Source: Neoroseomonas lacus
GTDB lineage: Bacteria; Pseudomonadota; Alphaproteobacteria; Acetobacterales; Acetobacteraceae
Assembly (NCBI RefSeq): GCF_014644535.1
Contig: NZ_BMKW01000005.1
Coordinates: 1-64,000 of the forward strand
Reading direction: 5' to 3'
DNA length: 64,000 nt
This document shows, piece by piece, positions 35,095 to 44,344 of this stretch (positions are counted from its first letter, which is position 1; the number at the start of each line of letters is the position of its first letter). The notes beneath the pieces were generated by a model, which worked only from the letters and a program-made list of their open reading frames with translations, was not told where the DNA came from and made no database searches. A program made the position numbers and the translations under genes.

Positions 35095-35726
35095 CCACCA
35101 CGCGTGCGGAGATCCGTGACGCGATCGCGGCCCGCCTGGTGGCCGGCCTCCCGAGGCTCGGCGGTCGTGTCTACACATCCCGCGTCTGGCCGCTGCCGGC
35201 CGCGGGGCTGGTTGATGCCGGCGCCATGCCGGCGGCGCTGGTCTACGCGCTCCGCACACGGCGCACCTCGCTCAGCATTGGCACTGCAGCGCCGACTTTC
35301 CGCGCCATCGTGACCTTCGTCGTCATGCTGCGCGCCGAGGGCACCAACGACGTCGCAGTCGATCTCTTGCTCGATGACTTGGGCGAGGCGGCTGAGGACG
35401 TGCTGATGACCGACCCATCCTTCGTCGCGCTGGCCGAGGAGATCGCCGGACTGGACAGCGAGCGGCGCACGACCAAGGACAGCGAGCGCACCATCGGTGA
35501 GGAAGCGCTGTCGATCGACATGCAGTTCACCGAGACCTTCGAACCGAAGGGCCTGCCGCCGCTGACCACGGCGAACGTCGTGATCGACGCGATCGACCCG
35601 GCCGACCAGGCCGGCGCCTATCCGGCCATCGACCCATTCCCAGCGCCCGCCGCGCCGCCGCGCCAGCAAGGCCCGGACGGCCGGCCCGAGGCCGCCCCGC
35701 TGACCATCACCTTCCCCGAATCCTGA
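35091..35726 (+). CDS. tail terminator-like protein
   Basis: A 211-residue protein: RAEIRDAIAARLVAGLPRLG, GRVYTSRVWPLPAAGLVDAG, AMPAALVYALRTRRTSLSIG. The central alternating strands (FRAIVTFVVMLRAEG) and position before the sheath gene fit a gpU-like tail terminator. The C-terminal 45 residues are Pro-rich linker. Confidence 0.6.
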   Translation: MTTTRAEIRDAIAARLVAGLPRLGGRVYTSRVWPLPAAGLVDAGAMPAALVYALRTRRTSLSIGTAAPTFRAIVTFVVMLRAEGTNDVAVDLLLDDLGEAAEDVLMTDPSFVALAEEIAGLDSERRTTKDSERTIGEEALSIDMQFTETFEPKGLPPLTTANVVIDAIDPADQAGAYPAIDPFPAPAAPPRQQGPDGRPEAAPLTITFPES

Positions 35727-35741
35727 GAAAGGGACCCACGC

Positions 35742-37229
35742 ATGAGCGGGAACACCGGCTCCATTGGCTTCAGCACGATCCCGCAGGATCTGCGGGTGCC
35801 ACTGTTCTGGGCGGAATTCGACAATTCCCGCGCCGGGCCGAGCACCGTCACGCAGCGCGCGCTGCTGATCGGGCAGAAGACCGTCGCGGGCACGCCGGTC
35901 GAACTCACCTACCTGCCCTCGGCCGACCAGGTGGCCGACCTGTGCGGCGCCGGGTCGCAGATCGCGCGCATGATGGCGGGCTGGCGCGCCAATGACACGG
36001 TGGGCGAGGTGTGGATCCTGCCGCTCGCCGACGCCGGCGCGGGGGTGAAGGCGACGAAGACTGTCACCGTCACCGGCCCGGCGACCGCGGCGGGCACCAT
36101 TGCGCTGTATGTCGCCGGCAAGCTGGTGCAGGTGGGCGTGGCCTCGGCCGATGCCGCCACAGCCATTGCCACGGCCATCGCCGCGGCGGTCACCGCCGAT
36201 ACCTCCCTGCCGGTCACGGCGGCGGCGGCCTCGGCGGTCGTCACCCTGACCGCGAAGAACGCCGGCACCTGCGGCAACGATATCGACGTGCGGCATTCCT
36301 ACTACGGCCGCGCGAGCGGGGAGGCGCTGCCCGCCGGCGTCGGCCTGACCTTCGCGACAGGCGTGACCGGCAGCGGTGACCCGGACCTGACGACGCTGGC
36401 CACCCTGCTCGCCGACGAGCCTTTCGACTTCATCGTGATGCCCTGGGCGACTGCCACGGCGCTGACCGCCTTCGACACAGTGATGAACGACACCTCCGGC
36501 CGCTGGTCCTATGCCAAGCAGATCTACGGGCATGTGTGGACCTCGGCGCGCGGTACCTCCGCCACGCTGCTGACGCTGGGCGGCACGCGCAACGGGCAGC
36601 ATGTGTCCGTGCTCGGCACCAACGAAAGCCCGTCCTGCCCGGCGGTGTGGGCGGCGGCGGCAGCGGCGGCCTCGGCCGTGGCGCTGAAGGCGGACCCGGC
36701 GCGGCCGTTGCAGACGCTGTCCATCTATGGCGTGAAGGCGCCGCCCACGGGCAAGCGCTTCACCTTGACGGAACAGCAATCCCTGCTGTCGTCCGGCATC
36801 GCGCTCGCCACCTTCGGGTCGGATGGGTCGGCCTCCATCCTGCGCATGGTCACCACCTATCGCACCAACGCATGGGGCGCGGCGGACCAGTCGTATCTGG
36901 ATGTCGAGACGCTGTTCACCCTGATGGCAGTCATCCGACGCCTGAAGGCGACGGTGACGCAGAAATTCGGGCGATCGAAGCTGGCGAATGACGGCACGCG
37001 CTTCGGGCCTGGGCAGTCGATCGTCACGCCGTCCAGCTTCAAGGCCGAACTGGTCGCGCATTACGCGATCATGGAGCGCGAAGGGCTGGTCGAGGATGTC
37101 GACGGCTTCGCCGCGGCGACCATCGTCCAGCGCAACATCAACGATGTCAGCCGGCTCGACGTGCTCTACGCGCCGAACCTGGTCAACGGCCTGCGCGTGC
37201 TGGCCGTTCTCGCACAATTCCGCAGCTGA
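35742..37229 (+). CDS. contractile tail sheath protein (Mu gpL-like)
   Basis: A 495-residue sheath protein: IGFSTIPQDLRVPLFWAEFD near the N-terminus, VTQRALLIGQKTVAGTPVEL, then PFDFIVMPWATATALTAFDT and RVVTTYRTNAWG-like MVTTYRTNAWGAADQSYLDV. This domain order is Mu/SfMu gpL. It shows the phage is a myovirus-type contractile-tail phage. The tube gene follows. Confidence 0.95.
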   Translation: MSGNTGSIGFSTIPQDLRVPLFWAEFDNSRAGPSTVTQRALLIGQKTVAGTPVELTYLPSADQVADLCGAGSQIARMMAGWRANDTVGEVWILPLADAGAGVKATKTVTVTGPATAAGTIALYVAGKLVQVGVASADAATAIATAIAAAVTADTSLPVTAAAASAVVTLTAKNAGTCGNDIDVRHSYYGRASGEALPAGVGLTFATGVTGSGDPDLTTLATLLADEPFDFIVMPWATATALTAFDTVMNDTSGRWSYAKQIYGHVWTSARGTSATLLTLGGTRNGQHVSVLGTNESPSCPAVWAAAAAAASAVALKADPARPLQTLSIYGVKAPPTGKRFTLTEQQSLLSSGIALATFGSDGSASILRMVTTYRTNAWGAADQSYLDVETLFTLMAVIRRLKATVTQKFGRSKLANDGTRFGPGQSIVTPSSFKAELVAHYAIMEREGLVEDVDGFAAATIVQRNINDVSRLDVLYAPNLVNGLRVLAVLAQFRS

Positions 37230-37243
37230 GAAGGGCCTGAACC

Positions 37244-37606
37244 ATGGCGTTGGAACGGCAGGCCGGGGCGGCCTACATCAAGGTGGATGACGAGCAACTC
37301 GCGCTCAAGGGGGAGATTGAGATCGACCCCACGGAGTCGACGCGCGAGCCGATCGTCGGGCTCGACGGCGTTCACGGCTGGAAGGAAACGCCGAAGGCGC
37401 CCTCCATCACCGTGAAGGTGACGAAGACGAAGGGCCTGAGCCTGAAGAGGATCGCGGGCTGGACCGGCAAGACCGTGACGGCGGAACTCGCCAGCGGGAC
37501 AGTCTATGTGCTGGCCGACGCCTTCCAGGCCGGCGACCTGAAGCTGAATGGGGATGAGGGCGATGTCTCCATCACCTTCTTCGGCCTGACGTGCAGGGAG
37601 CTTTGA
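37244..37606 (+). CDS. tail tube protein (Mu gpM-like)
   Basis: A 120-residue protein: AAYIKVDDEQLALKGEIEID, PTESTREPIVGLDGVHGWKE and PSITVKVTKTKGLSLKRIAG. It matches Mu gpM-type tube proteins in size and pattern. It forms the inner tube around which the sheath contracts. Directly after the sheath gene. Confidence 0.93.
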   Translation: MALERQAGAAYIKVDDEQLALKGEIEIDPTESTREPIVGLDGVHGWKETPKAPSITVKVTKTKGLSLKRIAGWTGKTVTAELASGTVYVLADAFQAGDLKLNGDEGDVSITFFGLTCREL

Positions 37607-37609
37607 CCG

Positions 37610-37912
37610 ATGACCGGGACGGTTCATCTGACGACGCCGATCGAGGCACATGGCGACACCCTGACCGAATTGTCGCTGCGCGCGCCGAACGGCAAGGACA
37701 TCCGGGTCACCGGCATGCCGTTCCGCATGAGCTCCAGCGACGAAAGCATCATCACCGACGCGGCGGTGGTGCATCGCTACATCGCGAACCTCGCCGGCAT
37801 CCCGCCCTCGGCGGTGGACAAGCTTTCGCCGGTCGACTTCTTCGCCGCGATGGGTGTCGTTCTGGGTTTTTTCGGGGTGCAGGCGGGGGATTCGGCGACC
37901 CCGACGGCGTGA
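37610..37912 (+). CDS. tail assembly chaperone (Mu gp41-like), unshifted product
   Basis: A 100-residue protein: VHLTTPIEAHGDTLTELSLR, APNGKDIRVTGMPFRMSSSD, then ESIITDAAVVHRYIANLAGI. This is the gp41/gpE-type tail assembly protein that precedes the tape-measure gene. The 3' end contains the slippery site GGGTTTTTTC at 37864-37873, and the frame ends at 37912 when no shift occurs. Confidence 0.88.
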   Translation: MTGTVHLTTPIEAHGDTLTELSLRAPNGKDIRVTGMPFRMSSSDESIITDAAVVHRYIANLAGIPPSAVDKLSPVDFFAAMGVVLGFFGVQAGDSATPTA

Positions 37913-38037
37913 TCGACGCCTATTTCGACCTCGCCCATTTCTGGGGCGACATCGCCTATGTGATGGCGCTCGACCTCGAAGACATGCGGCGGCACCACGA
38001 ACATGCACGGCGGATCATGAAGGCGCGGAAGCCGTAG
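37610..38037 (+). CDS. tail assembly chaperone, -1 frameshift product
   Basis: A -1 shift at GGGTTTTTTC (about 37869) joins the gp41-like part to an open frame that runs to 38037: GVIDAYFDLAHFWGDIAYVM, then ALDLEDMRRHHEHARRIMKA. That tail is the GpE/gpT-type segment expected for the longer chaperone. It has no start codon or ribosome binding site of its own. Ratio control between short and long forms is well known in tailed phages. Confidence 0.8.
37864..37873 (+). promoter_or_regulatory. programmed -1 frameshift slippery site
   Basis: In the gp41 frame the codons read GGT TTT TTC, giving two overlapping X-XXY-YYZ heptamers: GGGTTTT and TTTTTTC. Both are canonical -1 slip sites. GC-rich sequence follows and could form a stimulatory structure. 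Confidence 0.8.
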
Positions 38038-38169
38038 GCGCCTCGCCGTTGGCCTGCTGCTGTCGCCCGTAGCGGCGCTCCTTCACCGACACCACAGCCC
38101 GCATGGCACTCCCTGGCCTTCCGCCAGGCGTGAGCCGCACCCGCGCGCCCAACCGCAAGGAACCCACGC

Positions 38170-39900
38170 ATGAGCGGCACCACCAGCCGGCGGTTCGAAG
38201 CGGTCATCTCGGTGCTCGACCGCACCGGCGGCCCGCTCGCCGTCATCGCCACGCGCCTGCGTGCTATCGCCGGCATGTCCGGCATGCAGCGGATCAGCGC
38301 TTCGGCGCTCGGCGTGCAGCGCAGTTTCGCGGCGCTGGCCGGTTCGGCGGCGCGCTGGGGGGCGATCACGGCCGGCGCGGCAACGGCGGTCGGCATTGGC
38401 CTCGTCTCCAGCATGAATGCGGCGGTCGAGGCCGGCGGTGCCCTGGCGGACCTGTCGGGCCGGCTCGGCATGTCGGTCGAGGATATCCAGTCCCTCGGAT
38501 TCGCCTTCGAGCAGGGCGGGGTGAGCGGCGAGCAGTTCACCGGCGCCATGGAACGGCTCAACCGCGGCATCGCCGATGTCGCGGCCGGCAAGAACCGGGA
38601 ACTCGCCGGACTGTTCAGCCGCCTCGGGATCAGCGTGCGGGACAGCAACGGGCATGTCCGCTCGGCGGCGGCCATCCTGCCGCAGCTCGCGCAGGCGATG
38701 CAGCGCAACGAGAACGGCGCGGTGCGCACCCGCATCGCCATGACCGCCTTCGGTCGCGCCGGCGGCCCGTTGATCGCGGTGCTGGCGCAAGGCACGGCGG
38801 CACTGGGCGAGCAGCAGCAGCGCTGGCGGGAACTCAACGGGCAGATCACTGGCAGTAGCGTCGAGGCGCTCGACGCCGTCGGGGATGGCATGAATGAGGT
38901 GCATCACAGCCTGCTCGGCGTGCGCGACGCCATCGCCGTGCAACTCGCCCCCGTGCTGGCGCCGCTATTCTCGCAGCTTGCCACCTGGGTCGCCTCCAAC
39001 CGCGACCTGATTGCCACCAACGTGACGGGCTGGATCGAGGGCGTCGTCGGCTGGCTCCGGCAGATCGACTTCGGCCAGGTGCGCGAGGGCCTGGCGCAGT
39101 TCCTCACCGTCGCCGAGCGCGTCTTCAACGCCATCGACGGCTGGCGCGGGGTGATCATTGGCGTCGTCGCCGTCATCACCGGCCCGCTGCTGCTCGCCAT
39201 CACCACCCTGACCGCGGCACTGCTGACCAACCCCATCGGCGCGGCGGTCGCCGCCATCGCCGCCGCGGCGGCGCTGATCTACCTGCACTGGGACGGCATC
39301 GTCGGCTTCTTCCAGGGCATCTGGGAGGGAATCACCGCCGGCTGGGACCGCTTCGTCAATTCCGAGCAGATGCAGGAAACGCAGCGCGTCTTCGCGGCCA
39401 TCGCCCGCGGCATCATGGCGGTGTGGGAACCGCTCGAGGGCTTCTTCAGCGGCCTATGGTCGGGCATCGCCTCGGCGTTCACCGCCGGCTGGGCGCTGAT
39501 CGGCCCCATCGTGCGGGCGGTGATCGCGGGGGCGGAGGCGCTGGCCTCCCTCCTGCCGGGCGGCGGCACCAACCCGGCCTTCAGCCCGGAGGCGCAGGCG
39601 GAACGCGCGCAGAACTTCGGCGGGCGGGGCGCCCTCGGCGGCTTCTATGACGGTCCGGCGCTCGACCCCGACACCGGCGAGCCGGCCTTCCAGCGCCAGG
39701 GCAGCCGGGCGCCGCTCCAGCCGCTGTATCGCCAGCAATCGAGTGGCGGCGCCGCGGCATCCCCGCCACAAGGCGAGGTGCGGCTGCACATGACCTTCGA
39801 CAACGTGCCGCAGGGTGCGCGCGTCCAGGCTGAAACGCGCGGCACCGGCGTGCAGTCGCCGGAACTCGACGTCGGCTATGCCACCATGGGCGCCATCTGA
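38170..39900 (+). CDS. tail tape measure protein
   Basis: A 576-residue protein with the TMP pattern: GGALADLSGRLGMSVEDIQS (PhageMin-tail region), then VGWLRQIDFGQVREGLAQFL. There are two or three hydrophobic segments (AITAGAATAVGIGLVSS; GVIIGVVAVITGPLLLAITT; GAAVAAIAAAAALIYL). It sets tail length, and its small size implies a short tail. It follows the frameshifted chaperone, the expected order. The C-terminus is Gly/Pro-rich with MTFDNVPQGARVQ. Confidence 0.93.
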   Translation: MSGTTSRRFEAVISVLDRTGGPLAVIATRLRAIAGMSGMQRISASALGVQRSFAALAGSAARWGAITAGAATAVGIGLVSSMNAAVEAGGALADLSGRLGMSVEDIQSLGFAFEQGGVSGEQFTGAMERLNRGIADVAAGKNRELAGLFSRLGISVRDSNGHVRSAAAILPQLAQAMQRNENGAVRTRIAMTAFGRAGGPLIAVLAQGTAALGEQQQRWRELNGQITGSSVEALDAVGDGMNEVHHSLLGVRDAIAVQLAPVLAPLFSQLATWVASNRDLIATNVTGWIEGVVGWLRQIDFGQVREGLAQFLTVAERVFNAIDGWRGVIIGVVAVITGPLLLAITTLTAALLTNPIGAAVAAIAAAAALIYLHWDGIVGFFQGIWEGITAGWDRFVNSEQMQETQRVFAAIARGIMAVWEPLEGFFSGLWSGIASAFTAGWALIGPIVRAVIAGAEALASLLPGGGTNPAFSPEAQAERAQNFGGRGALGGFYDGPALDPDTGEPAFQRQGSRAPLQPLYRQQSSGGAAASPPQGEVRLHMTFDNVPQGARVQAETRGTGVQSPELDVGYATMGAI

Positions 39901-41189
39901 TGTCGGACCTGCTCGGCCGCGCCCAGAGCCTCGCCAGCGGCGTGCTGGCCGCCGGCACCTCCGGCGGCGGCTGGCGCGCCGGCCTGCGCCCGGCCTCCTT
40001 CCGTGGCGCCGGCTTCCTGGTGGCCGACCACAACGCCGATGGCGGTCGGCGCGTCGCGGAACATGAATTCCCGCTGCGCGACACCGGCTTCACCGAGGAT
40101 CTCGGCCGGGCCACGGCGCGCTGGCGCATCACCGGATTCGTCATCGGCGATGATTACTTCACGGCGCGGGACGCGCTGGTCGCTGCCTGCCAGGACAGCG
40201 GCGACAAGGGCACGCTGGTCCATCCCTACCTCGGGGAGAAACAGGCGCGGTGCCTAACCATCTCGTACCGCGAGAGCATGAAGGAAGGCCGCGTCTGCAC
40301 CTTCGACCTCGTCTTCGTCGACGCCGGCGAGGAAGCGAGCCCGACCGAGCGCAACGACACGCTGGGCCAGGTGGTTTCAACCGCCAAGCGCGTGCTGACC
40401 CTGGCCAAGACCGCCTATGCCATCGTCACCGCCGCGCGCGGGGACCTGCTGGGCTTCGCGCAGGGCGTGGTGCTGGGCTTCGCCGGGGATCTGGTCTCGG
40501 ACCTGACGGACGGGCTGCTGGCCCTGCCGCTGTACGAGGTGACCGGCATCATCGATGCCATCGGCGACCTCGCCGCCGACCCCTTCACCGACCCGGTGAG
40601 CGCGGCCGATGCGCTGACCGCGCCCTATCTCGCCGTGGTCGATGCGGACCTGCTGCCGGTCGCGGTGCTGGATGATGGCGTGGCCATCGCCAGCCGCAGC
40701 GACGCCGAACCGGCCGCCGAACCCTTCCGCGTGTTGGTGACCGCCGCCGGCCTGGCGCAGCCCGCCAGCGCCGATGCGACGGAACAGGCGGCGCTGGCCT
40801 CGGCCCATGGCGTGGCGATGGACGCGGCGACGCTGGCGGCGGCGCAGGCGGCCTCGCTCTCGGCCTGGCCGAGCGCCGATGCGGCGCTGACCGCGCGGGA
40901 TGACCTGCTCGATCTGATCCAGGCGCGCGGGGATGCGGCGGCCGATGCGGGGCAGGACGCGCTGTATGTCGGCTGGCGGGCGCTGGCCGCGGCGGTCCAT
41001 GCGGACCTGACCGACCGCGCCGCGCAACTGCCGCGCATCGCCGCGTATGCCCTGCCGGGCGTGCTGCCGGCACTGGCGCTTTCGCAGCGGCTGTATGCGG
41101 AGGCCGGGCAGGCCGATGCACTGGTGACGCTGAATGCGGTGCCGCACCCGCTGTTCATGCCGGGGCAGGGGAGGATGTTGCGGCCGTGA
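39900..41189 (+). CDS. DNA circularization protein / Mu gpN-like tail protein
   Basis: A 429-residue protein beginning with LRPASFRGAGFLVADHNADG and GGRRVAEHEFPLRDTGFTED. This is the DNA-circularization N-terminal domain found in Mu gpN and relatives. The C-terminal half is Ala-rich and helical (DATEQAALASAHGVAMDAAT). gpN is part of the baseplate hub. It overlaps the gpP-like gene by four bases. Confidence 0.88.
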   Translation: MSDLLGRAQSLASGVLAAGTSGGGWRAGLRPASFRGAGFLVADHNADGGRRVAEHEFPLRDTGFTEDLGRATARWRITGFVIGDDYFTARDALVAACQDSGDKGTLVHPYLGEKQARCLTISYRESMKEGRVCTFDLVFVDAGEEASPTERNDTLGQVVSTAKRVLTLAKTAYAIVTAARGDLLGFAQGVVLGFAGDLVSDLTDGLLALPLYEVTGIIDAIGDLAADPFTDPVSAADALTAPYLAVVDADLLPVAVLDDGVAIASRSDAEPAAEPFRVLVTAAGLAQPASADATEQAALASAHGVAMDAATLAAAQAASLSAWPSADAALTARDDLLDLIQARGDAAADAGQDALYVGWRALAAAVHADLTDRAAQLPRIAAYALPGVLPALALSQRLYAEAGQADALVTLNAVPHPLFMPGQGRMLRP

Positions 41190-42331
41190 CCGACGCCGTC
41201 GAACTCCTCATCGGCGGCAGCATCTATGCCGGCTGGACCGAATTCCGCGTCACCCGTTCCATGGACCGCGCGGCGGGCGACTTCGACCTCACCGTCTCGG
41301 AACGCTGGCCCGGCCGCACCGAGGCATGGCGCATCCTGCCCTTCGCCGAGACCGAAATCCGCCTCGGCGGGGACCCGGTGCTGAAGGGCTATGTCGATGT
41401 CGTCGAGCCCGAGACCGATGCCAAGACGCACCGCGTGCGCATCCGTGGCCGCAGCAGGACCTGTGACCTGGTGGACTGCACGCCCGAACTGCGCGGCACC
41501 GAATTTCGCGGCAGCACGCTGCCCGCCATCGCCCGCGCCCTCGCGCAGCCCTTCGGCATCGATGTGGTGACCGAAGCGCCGGACGGCGCGCCCTTCGGCG
41601 TGGAGGCGAAGGAAAAGACCGACACCGCCTGGGCCACCATCGAGCGGCTAGGCCGGCTGCGCGGCGTGATCTGCCATGATGATGAACAGGGTCGCCTCGT
41701 GCTGACGCGCGCGGGGGAGCGGCGCGCGGCCGGCAGCCTCGAGCTCGGGCGCAACCTGCTCGCCGCTTCGGCCCGCATCGATGTCTCGAAGCGCTTCAGC
41801 CGCTATGTCTCGATGACGCAGCGGCAGACCGGCGCCGCCGTCTCCCGTGATGGCGACGGCGACGCGGAGGATTCGGAGGAAGCCGAACAGCCGAACGCCG
41901 GCGTGCAGGTATCCGTCACCGGCGTCGCGACCGACCCGGACGTGCCGCGCTACCGCCCGAAGATCTTTCGCGCCGAAGGGGCCGGGGACACCGCCTTCGC
42001 GCAGCAGCGCGCGGTGTGGGCGGCGGCGACGGCACGGGCGAAGTCCCTGCAGGTGGACGCGACCGTGCAGGGCTGGCGCAAGGCCGATGGTGCGCTGTGG
42101 CGGCTGAATGAACTGGTGAAAATCCAGGCGGATTGGCTGCGGCTGGATCACGACCTGCTGGTGATCGGCACGGAATTCACCCTGGGGCAGGGCGGCCGCC
42201 GCACGAAGCTGGTGCTGACGCCCAAGGAAGCGCTGCTGCCCGAACCGCTGAAGCCGGCCCGCACGGGTCGCGGAGGCGCTCGTGGTTCCTACAACGACAT
42301 CATCGCCAATTCCGGAAGGCTGCCCTCATGA
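41186..42331 (+). CDS. baseplate hub protein (Mu gpP / gp27-like)
   Basis: A 381-residue protein: VELLIGGSIYAGWTEFRVTR, SMDRAAGDFDLTVSERWPGR and VLKGYVDVVEPETDAKTHRV, then LPAIARALAQPFGIDVVTEA. It is the gp27/VgrG-like hub fold. It ends ANSGRLPS right before the spike gene (4-bp overlap). Confidence 0.92.
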   Translation: MTDAVELLIGGSIYAGWTEFRVTRSMDRAAGDFDLTVSERWPGRTEAWRILPFAETEIRLGGDPVLKGYVDVVEPETDAKTHRVRIRGRSRTCDLVDCTPELRGTEFRGSTLPAIARALAQPFGIDVVTEAPDGAPFGVEAKEKTDTAWATIERLGRLRGVICHDDEQGRLVLTRAGERRAAGSLELGRNLLAASARIDVSKRFSRYVSMTQRQTGAAVSRDGDGDAEDSEEAEQPNAGVQVSVTGVATDPDVPRYRPKIFRAEGAGDTAFAQQRAVWAAATARAKSLQVDATVQGWRKADGALWRLNELVKIQADWLRLDHDLLVIGTEFTLGQGGRRTKLVLTPKEALLPEPLKPARTGRGGARGSYNDIIANSGRLPS

Positions 42332-42822
42332 CGCAGATGATCTCGCGCGGCCGGGTGCGCTCCGCACGCGTCCGGGGCGGGCGCGTGCTCGCTGAGGTCG
42401 AGATGGCCGATGGCGAGACGCGCACGCGGGTCGAACTGCTACTGCCCATGGGCATGACGGCGGTGCCGGAAGCCGGGGCGGATGTGCTGGTGCTGCAGGT
42501 CGGCGGGCCCGACCATTTGGTGGCCCTGCAGGGCGACACGGCTGGGCTGCGCGCCGAAGGCCTTGTCCCCGGCGACATCGTCCAGCGCGACAAGCGCGGC
42601 CAGATGGTGGTGATGAACGGGGAGGGAGTGACCATCTCCGGCGCGCTGAAGGTCACCATCGTCAGCGCCGGGGATGTCGAGGTCACCGCGCCGAAGGTCA
42701 TCGTGACCGGCGACATGGATGTGTCGGGCACGTTGACCCTGACCGGGCCGGGCGTGAACCTCAACACCCACGTCCATGGCGGCGTCGATCCCGGCGGCAG
42801 CAACACGGCGGGCCCGTCATGA
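42328..42822 (+). CDS. baseplate spike protein (Mu gp45-like)
   Basis: A 164-residue spike protein. An OB-like region (RVRGGRVLAEVEMADGETRT) is followed by a beta-helical repeat (GEGVTISGALKVTIVSAGDV, VIVTGDMDVSGTLTLTGPGV) and an apex HxH motif (LNTHVHGG) that may bind iron, as in Mu gp45 and phi92 gp138. It pierces the outer membrane. ATG 42328 overlaps the hub gene by four bases. Confidence 0.93.
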   Translation: MTQMISRGRVRSARVRGGRVLAEVEMADGETRTRVELLLPMGMTAVPEAGADVLVLQVGGPDHLVALQGDTAGLRAEGLVPGDIVQRDKRGQMVVMNGEGVTISGALKVTIVSAGDVEVTAPKVIVTGDMDVSGTLTLTGPGVNLNTHVHGGVDPGGSNTAGPS

Positions 42823-43292
42823 CCGACATCGCCCTCATCTGGAACCCGCTGCTGGCGCGCGCCGACGTCGCCGTCGCCAAGGGCGACCTGGTGGCCGATG
42901 CCGGGCTGCGCACCGCCGTGCTGATCAGCCTGTTCTCCGACGCGCTGGCCCGCGCGGATGACGAGATCCCGGATGGTACCGACGACCGCCGCGGCTGGTG
43001 GGGCGACATGCCGGTGGAAGGCGTCGCGGCCGACCCGGTCGGCTCCCGCCTGTGGCTGCTCGCTCGGGCGAAGCGCACCGAGGAGACGCGTCGCCGCGCC
43101 GAGATCTACGCCCGCGATGCACTGGCCTGGATGCTGACGGATGGCGTCGCCGCGGCGGTTGACGTCACCGCCAGCTGGGCCGGGGACCGGGACGACCAGC
43201 TGCACCTGCTCGTCGGCATCGATCGTCGCAGCGGGGGCCGCACGGCGCGCGAGGAATTTTCAGTGCAGTGGAACGCGGAGGCCGCCCGGTGA
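42819..43292 (+). CDS. gp46-like baseplate protein
   Basis: A 157-residue protein: TDIALIWNPLLARADVAVAK, RTAVLISLFSDALARADDEI, DDRRGWWGDMPVEGVAADPV. This is the Mu gp46 family pattern. It is located between the spike and J-type baseplate genes and overlaps each by four bases. It is probably the sheath initiator or wedge component. Confidence 0.92.
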   Translation: MTDIALIWNPLLARADVAVAKGDLVADAGLRTAVLISLFSDALARADDEIPDGTDDRRGWWGDMPVEGVAADPVGSRLWLLARAKRTEETRRRAEIYARDALAWMLTDGVAAAVDVTASWAGDRDDQLHLLVGIDRRSGGRTAREEFSVQWNAEAAR

Positions 43293-44344
43293 GCTTCGAA
43301 CGCCCGACCCTTTCGGCCCTGCGCGTGCAGGCGCGTGCGGACATGGCCGCGCGCCTGACGGGCACGGACGCGGCACTGCGGCGGGCGCTCGCCATGGTGC
43401 TGGCTGAAGCCTTCGCGGCCCTGGCGCATCACCAGTATGGCTACCTCGACCACATCGCCCGCCAGGTCATTCCGGACACCGCCGAGGGCGTGTATCTCGA
43501 CCGCTGGTGCCGCATCGTCGGCCTGGCGCGCAAGCCGGCCACGGCCGCCGGCGGGCTGGTGACGGCAACCGGCACCAACGGCACGGACATCGCCGCTGGC
43601 GTCACGCTCACGCGCAGCGATGGCGTGGTTTATGCCGTCGCGGCCCTGGCGACCATCGCCAGCGGCACGGCGGAGCTTTCGGTGCTGGCCGCCACGCCGG
43701 GCGCCGATGGCGGCCTGGAGGCCGGCGCCAGCCTGACCTTCGTCACCGCCATCCCGGGCGTCACCGGCACCGCGACGGTCGGCTTGGCTGGCCTGACCGG
43801 CGGCGGGCCGGAGGAATCGGACACGGCGTTGCGAGACCGCCTGCGCGCGCGGCTGTCGGCGCCGCCGACGGGTGGGTCGGCCACCGACTATGTCGCCTGG
43901 GCGCTGGAGATCACCGGCGTCACGCGCGCCTGGTGCCTGCCGCTCAATCGCGGCCCCGGCACGGTGGACGTCGCTTTCGTGATGGATGACCGTGAGGACA
44001 TCTTCCCGGAACCCGGCGACGTCGCGATCGTCCAGGCGCATATCGACGCGGTGCGGCCCGTCACCGCCAATTGCGTGGTCTTCTCGCCGACACCGGCGCC
44101 GATCAACGTCACCATCACCGGCCTGAACCCCGACAGCGCCGCGGTGCGCGCCGCCATCGCCACAGAACTCGCCGCGCAGATCCGCCGGGATGCGGCGCCG
44201 GCCGGCATCATCCATCGCTCGCGCCTGATCGAGGCCATCGCCCGCGCCGCCGGGGAGAGCTGGCACACCATGACCGTGCCATCGGCTGACGTGACGCAGT
44301 CGGCCGGCGCGCTGGCCACACTCGGCACGGTGACCTTCGCATGA
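43289..44344 (+). CDS. baseplate J / gp47-like protein
   Basis: A 351-residue wedge protein from GTG 43289: FERPTLSALRVQARADMAAR, DTAEGVYLDRWCRIVGLARK, GGLEAGASLTFVTAIPGVTG and GGGPEESDTALRDRLRARLS. It matches the baseplate J/gp47 family. Overlaps with neighbours are four bases each. Confidence 0.94.
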   Translation: MSFERPTLSALRVQARADMAARLTGTDAALRRALAMVLAEAFAALAHHQYGYLDHIARQVIPDTAEGVYLDRWCRIVGLARKPATAAGGLVTATGTNGTDIAAGVTLTRSDGVVYAVAALATIASGTAELSVLAATPGADGGLEAGASLTFVTAIPGVTGTATVGLAGLTGGGPEESDTALRDRLRARLSAPPTGGSATDYVAWALEITGVTRAWCLPLNRGPGTVDVAFVMDDREDIFPEPGDVAIVQAHIDAVRPVTANCVVFSPTPAPINVTITGLNPDSAAVRAAIATELAAQIRRDAAPAGIIHRSRLIEAIARAAGESWHTMTVPSADVTQSAGALATLGTVTFA

